Source: Siphlonurus alternatus
Taxonomy: Eukaryota > Arthropoda > Insecta > Ephemeroptera > Siphlonuridae
NCBI GenBank assembly: GCA_949825025.1
Contig: OX463781.1
Span: 29,736,011-29,800,010, forward strand
DNA: 64,000 nt
Direction of reading: 5' to 3'
A program made the translations under genes and the position numbers. The notes under the pieces were generated by a model. That model had not been told where the DNA came from. It saw only the letters and a program-made list of their open reading frames with translations, and did not search any database. Every line of letters starts with the position of its first letter. The first letter of the stretch is position 1. This document shows, one piece after another, positions 23,950-34,454 of this stretch.

Positions 23950-24199
23950 TCTTTCTAACTAAAATTTGTCTAGAGCAAACCAACTTCTAAATGAAAACGA
24001 AAAGACCTGTGGAAATGAAAACCAGCTGATTCTCTCATCAGCTGACTGTAACAGAATTATAAATACAGAGATAACCCAAAGTACACAAACGAAAGCAAAT
24101 TCAAGCCAAATATATTATTGGAGTGATAAGTAAATAAAAAAGACTACAATTAAGTGCTAAATTAGGAAATTAAAAAAAGTTTAAAATTAGAGATTAATA

Positions 24200-24660
24200 T
24201 TAACATCAAGTTGTGATTTATTACAATAGTTTACAGCTTGTGAAATACTTTACAATCACGTACATTACTCTTCATGTACAGTTGAAATTTACAATAACAT
24301 CTCCAAATAAAGGAAAAAATAAATGAAAACAATGTAGTCTCTATAAGTAAGTTGAATCTCAGACTTTACAATCACATTTACTCTTCATGTACAGTTGAAA
24401 TTTACAATAATTTCTCCAAATAAAGGAAAAAATAAATGAAAACAATGTAGTCTCTATAAGTAAATTGAATCTCAGACTATAAGAAACAACTAATAGTTAA
24501 AGCTTTTATCAGTTAATTATTTCAAACGATACAATTCAAGCAATTAGTAAAAATGATTAACTAACAGCAAGCACAAGCCGGGATCTTGCCTGACATCCAA
24601 ATCCATCTGTATCCATAGGTGTATCTTGTCATGCAGAAACAACTTCCAGCACGATGCAAT
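24200..24660 (-). terminator. Exuperantia 3' UTR with tandem duplication and poly(A) signal
   Basis: Reverse-strand AATAAA at 24222-24217 is the first good poly(A) signal after the exuperantia stop. The UTR includes two direct copies of a unit of about 118 bp (roughly 24245-24480), each holding CTCTTCATGTACAGTTGAAA and the run AACAATGTAGTCTCTATAAG. In an mRNA-localisation factor this could duplicate regulatory sites, but that is speculation. Confidence 0.6.
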
Positions 24661-25914
24661 TTAGACTACTGCAACCACGGTTTGCGTTTGGTTCTTGTCA
24701 TTGGTGATCGTCAAGGCTGGGACAGCAGTTGCATCACTTCCAGACCCGTGGCACTCGGTGAGAGAGACAGAAGAAGTTTTGCCATCAGATAAACTCTTGG
24801 GCTCACTGTCTGGGGATGAGGGGTTCTTTCTGTTTCCACCGTTCCTCGATTTCTTGGAGCGAGAGTTGCGACGGAAGGTACGAGGAGGGCGATCTCCAGC
24901 TGGTCTCTCAGGCTTCCACTCACCCTTGTACTCCGGATCAAAGTGGACAGCAAAAACATGCTTTAGTTCCTCAAGTTCTCGTGCATGCTCTTGAGCCATG
25001 GTACACTTGAGCACCTCATTGATAGCATCCAAACCACCCTTCTTGTAGATGTCCGACAGAATTTCATAATCAATGTTTGATCTAGCCAACAGACGCTGAA
25101 GGTTGAAGCTGCGTTGCCTATCTGCTCGGTTGTTGCGCATGGAACCAAACAGAGGTGTAAGAGAATCTTCTCGTTCTTGCAGGGCTCTCAGGTCAGCAGT
25201 CATTTTGTTCACTCCATCTACTGTACAACTGAAGTCACGGACATCTTCATACATCTGTCGGAGAACCTTCTTGCTCTCTTCACTCTCTGCTTCTTCAGCT
25301 ACAGGCTCAAAAATGTGCTCCAGAATGCTGTAGGTGGCTTTGGCACGCTCAGTTGCTTCATTCAGGTCTTCCTCTTTGTTCAGCAGAACATGGCACAGCG
25401 AGCGGATAGAGTAAGTGCGAACTGCCTTGGGACACTTACTTTCAGCAATGGTGTAGCAGTTTGCAAAACCTTTGACAGCCGAACAGAACTGCTCTTTCAT
25501 CTTGTAGTTGCCAACCACCTCCATCAGCACAGATGAAAGTAGCTTTCGTGGGTCGTGAGCAACAAGGATGACTCCATCAGATGCACCTTTCACGTCATTC
25601 AGCCAGTCCATAAAATCAAAGAGAGCCATGAAGTCTGGTTTTGTTTCCAAGACTTTGTTCTTTCGTACATCTTTCAGCATACGATGGTGTCCTGCTTGAA
25701 TGACATTCATGTTATAGCGACGTCGAGAACCAATAGACATGTTGTGATATGGCATCACATGCTGGGAGAAGACTTCAAATCCAGGGGCATAGGCTGTGAT
25801 CTGACAGATGTCGTCTTGCAAGCTCAGTCCTGTTGTCAACAAGTCCCACGTAGCCACGACGTAGTTTCCCTCTGGCATGGCATACTTTTCTTCAAACTTC
25901 ATGGAGTCCATCAT
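24661..25914 (-). CDS. exu: Maternal protein exuperantia
   Basis: RNA-binding protein that localises maternal mRNAs in insect oocytes, best known for bicoid mRNA in Drosophila. 417 aa in one uninterrupted exon, TAA at 24663-24661. Residues 14-190 form the EXO-like domain: PEGNY, WDLLTTG, DDICQITAYAP and FSQHVMPYHN match the family. The first nuclease motif reads D-L-L, lacking the catalytic Glu, as expected for a pseudonuclease. Residues about 266-335 are the SAM-like region (RQRSFNLQRLLARSNIDYE). A basic RRNSRSKKSRNGGNRK tract (about 349-362) and a Ser-rich tail follow, as in fly Exu. TTTGTGTTACAG directly precedes ATGATG (25914), so the ATG opens an internal exon and a 5' UTR exon lies upstream. 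Eight further in-frame residues before it would be intronic. Alternative start: the second Met. Confidence 0.95.
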   Translation of the reverse strand: MMDSMKFEEKYAMPEGNYVVATWDLLTTGLSLQDDICQITAYAPGFEVFSQHVMPYHNMSIGSRRRYNMNVIQAGHHRMLKDVRKNKVLETKPDFMALFDFMDWLNDVKGASDGVILVAHDPRKLLSSVLMEVVGNYKMKEQFCSAVKGFANCYTIAESKCPKAVRTYSIRSLCHVLLNKEEDLNEATERAKATYSILEHIFEPVAEEAESEESKKVLRQMYEDVRDFSCTVDGVNKMTADLRALQEREDSLTPLFGSMRNNRADRQRSFNLQRLLARSNIDYEILSDIYKKGGLDAINEVLKCTMAQEHARELEELKHVFAVHFDPEYKGEWKPERPAGDRPPRTFRRNSRSKKSRNGGNRKNPSSPDSEPKSLSDGKTSSVSLTECHGSGSDATAVPALTITNDKNQTQTVVAVV

Positions 25915-26447
25915 CTGTAACACAAATAAGCAAAACATATTAGAAAGCTGCTACAGCATTTATTTTTATTTTACTTGAGTGCAAACAAAAACTACTGGGT
26001 ATGACTTATGAGTCTTATGACTATACAGTATATTCATAATACATACATGTATAATATGTAAACTTATGATTTTTATGTTTGTAAATGCTATGATTCTTTA
26101 AGGACGAATCTTGGTTGGTTGCATTTTCGGATCCTTGATTTTAATATTACTGGCAAGGGACGTTGAACTCATCATCAATTCAAGTTTAAATATTTATTCA
26201 GCTCACTAACAATAAGTGGCTCTATTTTTATTTATTTTTTATTTTTTTTTTTTTCACACGGATCTGTCTGACCAGTTTTGTAAAAATTGAGGTAGAAGTT
26301 ATACATGGAGCCTTATGGACGAAAACAGGAAAAAAAAGAGCTGTTGTGAAATAATCGCATCCTCGCCTTTGCTCAAATTATAAGCGATATAAAGTTTCAA
26401 ATAATTAAAAAATTATTTAAATTAAGGAAAATAAACCATTTAGGTTG

Positions 26448-26660
26448 TGATTATCTTGGTAAAAGAAAAGAATAGGAATAACCAGCAAGGCCTTACCGAT
26501 CGAAAGAGTCACAGCAGGTGAAAATCTTGTGGTCACAGTGCACTTGAAATGTAAATAACTTCAAGTGCACTGTGACCACAAGATTTTCACCTGCTGTGAC
26601 TCTTTCGATCGGTAAGGCCTTGCTGGTTATTCCTATCCTTTTCTTTTACCAAGAAAATCA
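26448..26660. repeat. Near-perfect palindrome of about 213 bp
   Basis: Two arms of about 101 bp, almost identical in inverse, separated by an 11-base spacer (26549-26559). The arms contain CAGCAAGGCCTTACCGATCG and its complement. Only scattered mismatches are seen, at the outer ends. No copy with the same arms is seen elsewhere in the window. Confidence 0.92.
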
Positions 26661-26885
26661 TTAAAAAAAATTTCAAATATATTTCTTTCAAATCTTTCTG
26701 AACGAAATAACTTGTGACAGTTGTGACTGGCAGTAACTGAGATAAATCATTAAAGAAGCATTAAACTTTCAAAATAAAATGAAGATACCATAAACCACGA
26801 TACCATTAATTTTCACTTGTGTAAATTACTTATGTACTATTAATTATTTACTAGGGTAAATAATTAATTTACCTTAGTTTTCATA

Positions 26886-27000
26886 AACATAAATATTGGA
26901 ATTTGAATGTGATGTCACAATGACATGACCGCGTCAATCTTTGTCCGTTGGCTCGATGATGTCATTGTGACATCACAGAGTCAAATTCCAATATCTATCT
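26886..27000. repeat. Inverted repeat with GATGTCACAATGACAT arms
   Basis: ATATTGGAATTTGA pairs with TCAAATTCCAATAT, and GTGATGTCACAATGACAT with ATGTCATTGTGACATCAC. The spacer holds GACCGCGTCAATC. Small non-autonomous element or solitary hairpin. Confidence 0.8.
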
Positions 27001-27594
27001 CAATGAATATTGAGGTAAATAATTAGTACAGGCAAAAATTGATAGTTCATAACAGAAAATCAGTAGAAAATAATTTTTTGTACCTTGCAAGTGAAAGCTC
27101 CATTCACCTTTAAGTATGAACAAGGAATAACAAATTACCATGTAAAATTTAAAGACATCTTAAAGCTCAATTGATTCAATTGTTTATTATTTTAAGGTGG
27201 GGATCAAAATGAACCTACTTCATACTAAATTAATTGTTGCAATTAATAGTTAAGGTGTTGGTTAATATGTAACCATAAATATGAGCTATAAGCCTTGAAA
27301 TTTTAAAAGTTCCTATTCCAGGAGATTTAACTACTGCAAAACGTCCTGATGTTTCAATTTGAACAGTAAAATATTTTTTAACGTTCCGCTGTATGTACTT
27401 TTCTCTCCTTGAAAAATTTTCCTTACCGATGGCTATGGTATTGATGAATTGTTCAAAGAATGCCTATAATAACCAATATGACCTTTTCTTGTGGCGAAGG
27501 TAATTTTCAGAGGGAATTATCGACTGTCTGTATTATAATTAATAAAGAAAATACGGCCAGTGGCATGTGGCCTCATCTATTATCAAAATTATGT

Positions 27595-27738
27595 AAATCC
27601 ACATATCGAGGCTTCCGCGGCAAAATGCTTACTTTGCAAATCAAGAAGGTATTTTGTTACTGCTCTAGGTATATATATATTTTATAACCTTCTTAAAATG
27701 CAAAGTGAGCATTTTGACGCGGGAGCCTCGATATGTAA
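27595..27738. repeat. Inverted repeat around an AT-rich loop
   Basis: ACATATCGAGGCTTCCGCGG and GACGCGGGAGCCTCGATATGT form the outer stem, and ATGCTTACTTTGC pairs with GCAAAGTGAGCAT further in. Confidence 0.8.
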
Positions 27739-28618
27739 TTAATATATCGGCATATATGCCGGGTAATATGTTGGCATATTTGATCATACATTAAATAGAA
27801 AAAGAAACCTTTAATTCAGCATGATTGGGGAAGGGGGAGGAAAGAGATGAACAAATTCATCATTAAGCATTAATGATGAATCTTAGTTGATCGAGAGAGA
27901 TATCTCAGAATCATCCCTCTTGAATTCAAAATTCAATAAGACTTGCAGAGGACTTTGAACTCACCATCAGTAGGTGGCATACAAATTTTGAAGTAGATGT
28001 GTGAATATCTGTCTGTTTAACATTATCCTTGTTGACAGAAACCAGAAATGTAGGTCTTATGAGAAAACCAAACCCTTGAATTTGCTCAAACTGTACGAGA
28101 TTAAGTTTTTTTCAACAAAGTTTTTCTCATTTTTTTTTTTTTTTTTTTAAAATTCATTTTATTCTTTCTACTGAATTTTAGTTTTTACTGAAGTATTCTA
28201 AGACTCCGAAATAACTCGAATATTAATAAGTTTAAACTTGTGTAAGTTTCAATAAAAAAAAAAAAATCAAGTGGTGATTGAGTCTATATACTATAACATG
28301 TATAAATAAAATAAATTAATAATCAATTTAAAATTCCTTCTGCTTCCCCTTCGTCCGCTTGGATTTTGTTGTGTCAACAGCTAACATTAAGCTTAAAGAA
28401 GCATTATGAATTAGTTAATTAGTATAATATATAATAATATACTATGCTGCCATAAAATCTTACATCTTACATCGAGAGTGCAGTGATTTCGTCACTGTTG
28501 CAAAACATAAAATACTGTATTCCACATAATTTATAAAATTTAATTTATTATCAATATACCGTATTCACATTCAATTTAAAAAATATTGTTTTCTCATTAA
28601 TTAAAATTAGGCTTGATT

Positions 28619-28970
28619 AAGGGTAAGGTAACGCCACCAATGTTAAAAAAAATCCCTCTCACAAAAATTCTGAAAAAAATTTAAAATGTTCTCCTCTATA
28701 CCCCCTATCAGTACCTAAAATATCAGGTGTACAAATACGATCTAGTTTTTGAGTTATAAATTTTTAAAGTTGACTACTTTAACATGGAGAAATGAAACTC
28801 CCATGTTAAATTGGTCAACTTTAAAAATTCATAACTCAAAAACTAGATCGTATTTGTATACCTGATATTTTAGCTACTGATAGGGGGTGTAGAGGAGAAC
28901 ATTTTAAATTTTTTTCAGAATTTTTGTGAGAGGGATTTTTTTTTAACATTGGTGGCGTTACCTTACCCTT
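28619..28970. mobile_element. Family A element, most complete copy
   Basis: Both termini are intact: TTAA/GGGTAAGGTAACGCCACC and GGTGGCGTTACCTTACCC/TTAA. The arms are complementary along essentially their whole length, meeting near 28795. Best reference for the family. Confidence 0.95.
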
Positions 28971-29962
28971 AATGGACAATTCATAAAATATATATTACAT
29001 ATATATAAATAATATATGATGCAAACCGTGTAAACGAGACTTAATTTGTACAATTATTTCTGGTTATAATAAACAGGCTTTGAACATATACATTGACTGA
29101 CATCTATAATCCTGCATGAAGCTACAAAACAAAATACTGTCTTAGACTTTACCCCTGCAAATGATACCTTTAAATGCAAAAATGCTTAAATTCCCGGCCC
29201 ATCATTTATATTGAGACCATGGCATATAAAGCTTGGTGCTGGAGAACCTACTTGTGGTAATAATTTGTAAATTTTGTTCTCAAACGACAATATTTGTATC
29301 TAAATAACATTCTCACCATGTGTTCACATGATGGTGTTTAATATGGATTTGTTGATGACGCCTCGTAAGAAAAAATTATATTATGTACATCAACCGATAT
29401 GCATTAAAAACACCGCGGCCATCATGTAAATGTATTATGTTTGTAAAACCCATTGAGCCTTGTGTAGAGCTCAATGGTAAAATCATATATATGCTTCATC
29501 ATACTGCCAGCAGCTGTAACAGCTTAATTTTAAAGAATTTGTATCACCATAATTAATTAGTTGTCACATTCCTTAAATTCAGGGATATAATACAGCTGTT
29601 ACATGTAGATGCAACATGGCGCATCAACCAGGATGGCCGATACTGCTGCAGGCCTTTTTGACATGTCCAGACTGAGCTAGCTGTAAGATACATAATATAC
29701 TATAATATGCTTCAGACTTCCATGCAGTTCAATTTATGTTCAAACACGGACCGCAGCTATAGGTTATAAAGATTAACGAAATTCTTGGAATTCACGTACA
29801 TGTTTGTTCTGTTCTCATCTGGCATAGAAATTGATTCTGTAGGATTTCTAAATTTATGTAAAAATAGACTTGAAGAAACGAAATAATTTAATTACATGTA
29901 ATAAAATATATATATATATATATATTATTATATACATATATAAAGGCAGTTATATATTTTTC

Positions 29963-30655
29963 CAATAGACCACTTGCAAAACCCTGTTTTAACAAAAAGT
30001 AAACAAACTCTCCTATCCACAGTGTATTGTTGTTGTTGATTGTGTGTGTAAATTTTGTATATACATTGGACCTTATGGGAAATTTACGATTTTCACACAC
30101 TGATTTCAATATGTTACAAACCTACGATTCTAAATATAAAAATATCACCAGAATCTGCAGTTTTTGGCCATTTTTAATCCAGAAATGCGTATCAGAAGAA
30201 GTTTTCTTTACTTTAATATGGTAAATTTTATATGATACCAAATCAGCCAATTGCATGGGGAAGATACGTAACCAAGGAAGTTCCAGATTGTTGATTATTG
30301 CAATTTATTGCAAGTTAACATCAACAAACTGGAGTTTGCCTAGTTACGTATCTTCCCCCATGCAATTGGTTGATTTGGTATCATATGATATTTACCATAT
30401 GAAAGTAAAGAAAACTTCTTCTGATACGCATTTCTGGATTAAAAATGGCCCAAAACTGCAGATTCTGGTGATATTTTTATATTTAGAATCGTAGGTTTGT
30501 AACATATTGAAATCTGTGTGTGAAAATTGTAAATTTCCCATATGGTCCAATGTATAAACAAAATTTACACACACAATCAACAACAACAATACACTGGGTG
30601 TGTGAGTTTGTTTACTTTTTGCTAAAACAGGAGGGTTTTGCAAGTTGTCTATTAA
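29963..30655. mobile_element. Long fold-back element of about 690 bp
   Basis: Outer ends AATAGACCACTTGCAAAACC and GGTTTTGCAAGTTGTCTATT. The arms are about 320 bp, share TACGATTCTAAATATAAAAA and GGGGAAGATACGTAAC with their inverses, and meet near 30310. Open frames on both strands run through the arms and mirror each other, so they are not genes. Confidence 0.92.
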
Positions 30656-31229
30656 GAAAGTTTCTTAATTTTCAAGGTTAGAGGGCAAGGCATGCATATT
30701 ATAACTGTATGAAATAAAGAGGAATCCATTTTTTTTAACATAATTACATTGCGAACACGAACCATAATGCATAACCAACGTAAAATATCAGCTATAACGC
30801 GCTTAAAATTGTAAATCACTCTGAAAATTATAGTAAATAACCTTATGAATATTTCAAAAACTGGACGGAATAATTACTTTTTTTTTTACTTCAGAAAGTG
30901 AACAGTCATTTTGTTCTCCATATTCTGATCTAAATTTTATATTTTTTTACCATAAAAAAATCATAATAATTACCAGTGACAATATGCATCATATCCTTCA
31001 AAGACGCACGAAGAGAAATAAATGCATGTATAATTATAGTGAAGATACGACTGGATCACAGTATAGTTATAGTACGTATGTTATGCTATCTATTTTTTTA
31101 CTTTTAAACGCAATTTAAAAGTCTTATCTATACAGATTATCTCAAATTTGTGTGTTATATAATTATAGCAGACACTATATATAGTTTTTGTTTAAACTTA
31201 TTGACAAGTCTTACCATTACAAAATTCAA

Positions 31230-31690
31230 TTTTTAAGAAGATTCGGCAGCAGCTGCGAAACCACGTCTGAACTGTTTGAAAATTCTACGGCAAGTGACAG
31301 TTCAGAAAGTTGTCGTCAACAGCGATTGTAGAATCCAAAGATTTGATTGGGTTCTTTTAGTCACGTGACATCAAATGCTTCTCCTTAATTGGTTGGTTAA
31401 CTTGACGTCACTTGCTGGAGCTTGTAGAAGTTGTAGTCTGTTGTAGATCGCGACTAAACGGTCTAAACAACAGCCAAACTTGTTGGAACACAACACATTC
31501 TTCCTAGTCTGCAACTCTGCAATAGAATCCTGTCTGAATCCATCGAGGAAGCTGATGTAAGTGTTACTGATGTTAGTCTGCATGAAACAACAACTCTCCC
31601 AGCATTGCATGCAGACATCAATCAGTATGGCGAGATGGCGAGACGATCCTCGAGGACAAGAAGTGATATAAACGCGAACGTGAGACAAAA
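31230..31690. other. Mixed-composition block, probably an old repeat
   Basis: GC content is higher than in the flanks, with words such as ACAACTCTCCCAGCATTGCA of the type seen in dispersed transposon ends. The reverse frame of about 105 codons has no recognisable domain. A TGACGTCA site lies near 31403. I cannot assign it. Confidence 0.3.
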
Positions 31691-31861
31691 TTTATAAAAA
31701 ATGCAGGATAAAATGCAAAGCAATAAAATAATCATGGGCCGTGGAAAAAGTAATAATATAATAAAATTTTCATGCAGTTCGTAAGATCAATTCGTGCATC
31801 TTAATAAATTTGTAATTATAATGATTTTTTAATAAATTTTAAATTTTATAATTAATATAAC

Positions 31862-31948
31862 CAGAGGGACGCGGATCTAGCGCGCGCGGCTCGGGGGGGG
31901 GGGGGGTAAGCTCCCTCCCCCCCCCTCCTTTGGATCCGCGCCTGGATA
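31862..31948. mobile_element. Very short hAT-like remnant
   Basis: CCAGAGGGACGCGGATC at the left and GGATCCGCGCCTGG at the right are imperfect inverses, separated by G- and C-runs. CAGGCGCGGATCC is a terminus of hAT style. The 8-bp flanks match only partly. Confidence 0.5.
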
Positions 31949-32288
31949 TAATAATATAATATGAAATATGTAGCACAAATAGCACAATACATTTATATAA
32001 CAGTACCCAAGATTACTCTTAAACAGTACCGGTATATAAATATATATTATATATTAATAATTATCGTAATATATCTTGTGGTCGATCGAGACAATTTTTT
32101 TTCATTGAATCCCTAAGTTCCCCAATTACATTTAAAGGAACACATTCAAAATAATTATTAAATTATAAACGTATGAATTGCATTCTTTACATATAATATA
32201 AATATTATTTGCATATATATTTTATTATTGTCTGTGTTTTACATTATATTGTTATAAGCATTGATTCGCTTGAACCTTGAACACGCTG

Positions 32289-32620
32289 AATGGACAACAT
32301 GCATGAAAAAAATTTATTGCAGAAATGAATAGAGGGTACCAAATTATGCTACTCTGAATTTTTTCAGATTTTTTTGAGACCCGGAACTATTTTTTAATAA
32401 TTATTGAAAGTCCTGTGATTTCAGTTGGCACCCCTGAATTCTTAATAAATAGGATAGAGACTGGACGCCTATTGACGCCTCCAGGGGGCGTGGCCGCACT
32501 TTAATTAATTATTTAAAAATAGTTCTGGGTTTCAAAAAAATCTTAAAAAAATCAGAGTAGCATAATTTGGTACCCTCTATTCATTTCTGCAATAAATTTT
32601 TTTCATGTATGTTGTCCATT
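32289..32620. mobile_element. Family D fold-back element (c)
   Basis: AATGGACAACATGCATGAAA and CATGTATGTTGTCCATT are the outer arms, with AGAAATGAATAGAGGGTACC and its inverse inside. The core TTTTTCAGATTTTTTTGAGA is shared with the other D copies. Confidence 0.85.
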
Positions 32621-33199
32621 ACAATAGAGCTACACTGAGGAAAAAAATAAAGCTTCAAATTACTTTGGTATATAATCAAAGCAATTATTTTTAAAATGCA
32701 ACCGTCTTCTACATAAAATTTTAAAGTTTTGCTGCTTTTTCGCTGCTTAGGTCGGTGAAAGGTTAAACTTATAAAGTTTTAAAACATTAAAGAAATTTTA
32801 ATGCAACAAGTACATAATGCTTTAAGACTGAACTCTGTTATTAGTTAGTTATAAAATACATAATCTGGAAACTTAAGTTAAATAATTTAAATTCAATAAA
32901 TGTAAGTATATAATAAAGTATCGACCTAAATGATACTACAATATCTAATAATTTTGTATTTAACATTATATGTGTTGCTCTTGTTTGTTTTTTAACTTAC
33001 AGCGCTCGATGTATAGCATTTTACAGTTTGAACTTTTAAACAGTTTCTTACTCTCTTTGCTTCATAGCTTTTAACATTAAAAAACGTTAGAATCAAATAA
33101 GTAAAAGTTACTTCATAACGCCATAAAATATTAAGTCGTATAATGCTTAAAAAGTTAAAGAGTACAACATAATATTTAAAGTTACGGAATTCTTACTTA

Positions 33200-33330
33200 C
33201 CAAGCGCATGCGCACCACATGCGCACAGCGATGACAGTTGGTCAGTCGTTCATCTATTTTTGCTTGCCGTGTTTGCGGCCATTTATATTCGACAAGTTAT
33301 CTACAAACATCGAAGTCATCTTTAGTACTA
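33200..33330. promoter_or_regulatory. Candidate bidirectional promoter with NRF1/ewg-like motif
   Basis: GCGCATGCGC at 33204-33213, a perfect NRF-1 palindrome, is followed by TGCGCA at 33220. The GC peak stands out from AT-rich flanks. On the plus strand an exon with a strong-context ATG follows at 33464. On the minus strand a good donor (GTAAGTAAG) follows immediately, fitting the missing 5' UTR exon of exuperantia. Confidence 0.45.
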
Positions 33331-33463
33331 TCTTTTTGAACTAAAGATTTTTAGTTAAATCCATTAATTATTTATCTGTTGTGTCATAAAGTTTAGTGAT
33401 TTATGTCATATTTTCATTAAAATAATGTGTTTGAAAGTTCAATTTTTTTTTACCGAAGACAGC

Positions 33464-34454
33464 ATGGCATCCAACTCCCGGAGGGGATCATCTGATGATA
33501 AAACTGTAAGTATGCTAACATCGGAATCAAACCCTTTTTAAAAGTTTTGTTTTATAGTTGTTAAGTATTATTTTTGTTTTAATTTCCACGTTACTACAGT
33601 TGCCACTACATACTACATATGTGGGCAAACCCAACTTCGGCCCTATGGGCAACTTTGCAAATCTGATCGGTGATTCGGTTCGCATGGGCAAAATAAAATC
33701 CGGGAAGGGTGATCCCCCCCCCCCCAATTTCCCCAACCCCCCAAAAAAATATTTTTTTTTCACTATCTTGATTGTGGACGACGAAGGGACGGTGAAGTGA
33801 AAAAAAATACCCCCCTCCCCTCCCGGGTCATGGGCAAAGTCAACTTCGGTCCTATGGGCATATCTGCAAATCTGATTAGAGATTATTGTTCCGTGGTCAA
33901 AAAAAAAAAAAAAAAAAAAATTGGGGTGGGGGGAAATTTTTCCCACCCCTCCTCAAATTTTTTTTTTTTACTATCTCGATTCAGGACGACAAACTTTTGG
34001 TAAAGTGAAAAAAAAATAGCCCCCCCCTCCCTGGTCATGGACAAAGTCAACTTCGGTCCTATGGACAAATCTGCAAATCTGATTAGTGATTAATGTTACA
34101 TGGGCAAAAAAAAAAAAAAGTTTGGGGCGTGGGGAAATTTCCATTAAAATATTATGTGAACTTATTGAATATTATTTAAAATTTTCAAATAATTTTATTC
34201 ACTGAAAATTAAAATGTGCTTTTTTTTTATTCGTCACAACAAAAGTTTTATATACAGGAAAACTTTTAAACAACGGCATTAAAAAAAATATTTGTGAAGC
34301 AGCAACGTATGTCCATAATTTTTCACGCCCCATATTTTTAATAGGAATGATATTGCTATGACAATGTTTTAAAGCATGATTTTAATGTTACTTTCAGGTT
34401 CCAGGAAACCTGTGCACTGAGCTGCAGCGTCTGCAGAATAGAAGTTCCGTGTAG
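33464..34454 (+). CDS. Candidate two-exon microprotein (32 aa), unknown
   Basis: Exon 33464-33505 (MASNSRRGSSDDKT) is followed by GTAAGT. Exon 34398-34454, preceded by TTTACTTTCAG-type pyrimidines, adds VPGNLCTELQRLQNRSSV and TAG. The ATG context AGCATGG is strong; an in-frame ATG at 33425 would add 13 residues. AATAAA at 34584-34589 closes a plausible transcript. I do not recognise the product. It could be a genuine microprotein, a short alternative end of a longer gene, or the leftover first and last exons of an internally deleted transposon, given the TIR-like pair at 32629 and 35458. Splice sites, start context and poly(A) signal agree with each other, which is the only evidence. Confidence 0.4.
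33615..34140. repeat. Three tandem copies of a unit of about 206 bp
   Basis: Units begin near 33621, 33831 and 34037 with variants of GGGCAAAGTCAACTTCGGTC CTATGG. Each contains TCTGCAAATCTGATTAG, an A- or C-run and a GGGGAAATTT-like part. The array fills most of the intron of the candidate microprotein gene. Confidence 0.85.

Larger units (their letters stand above)
25915..33200 (-). other. Presumed 5' intron of exuperantia, rich in fold-back elements
   Basis: No coding exon is recognised. A minus-strand donor CTTG/GTAAGTAAG at 33201/33200, beside the promoter-like motif at 33204, is a candidate 5' UTR exon end. If it is joined to the acceptor at 25915 the intron is 7.3 kb. The interval holds the elements listed separately; the remainder is AT-rich. 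Confidence 0.35.

Noticed and set aside
24695..25920. Several open frames on the plus strand and other frames across exuperantia
   Set aside because: They are antisense or frame shadows of a strongly conserved coding exon and show no domain of their own.
30027..30643. Three open frames of 65-83 codons with matching peptides
   Set aside because: Two read the same sequence on opposite arms of a fold-back element, so they reflect the hairpin and not genes.
33527..34068. Overlapping frames with FFFF and KKKK runs on both strands
   Set aside because: They follow the homopolymer runs of the 206-bp tandem repeat.
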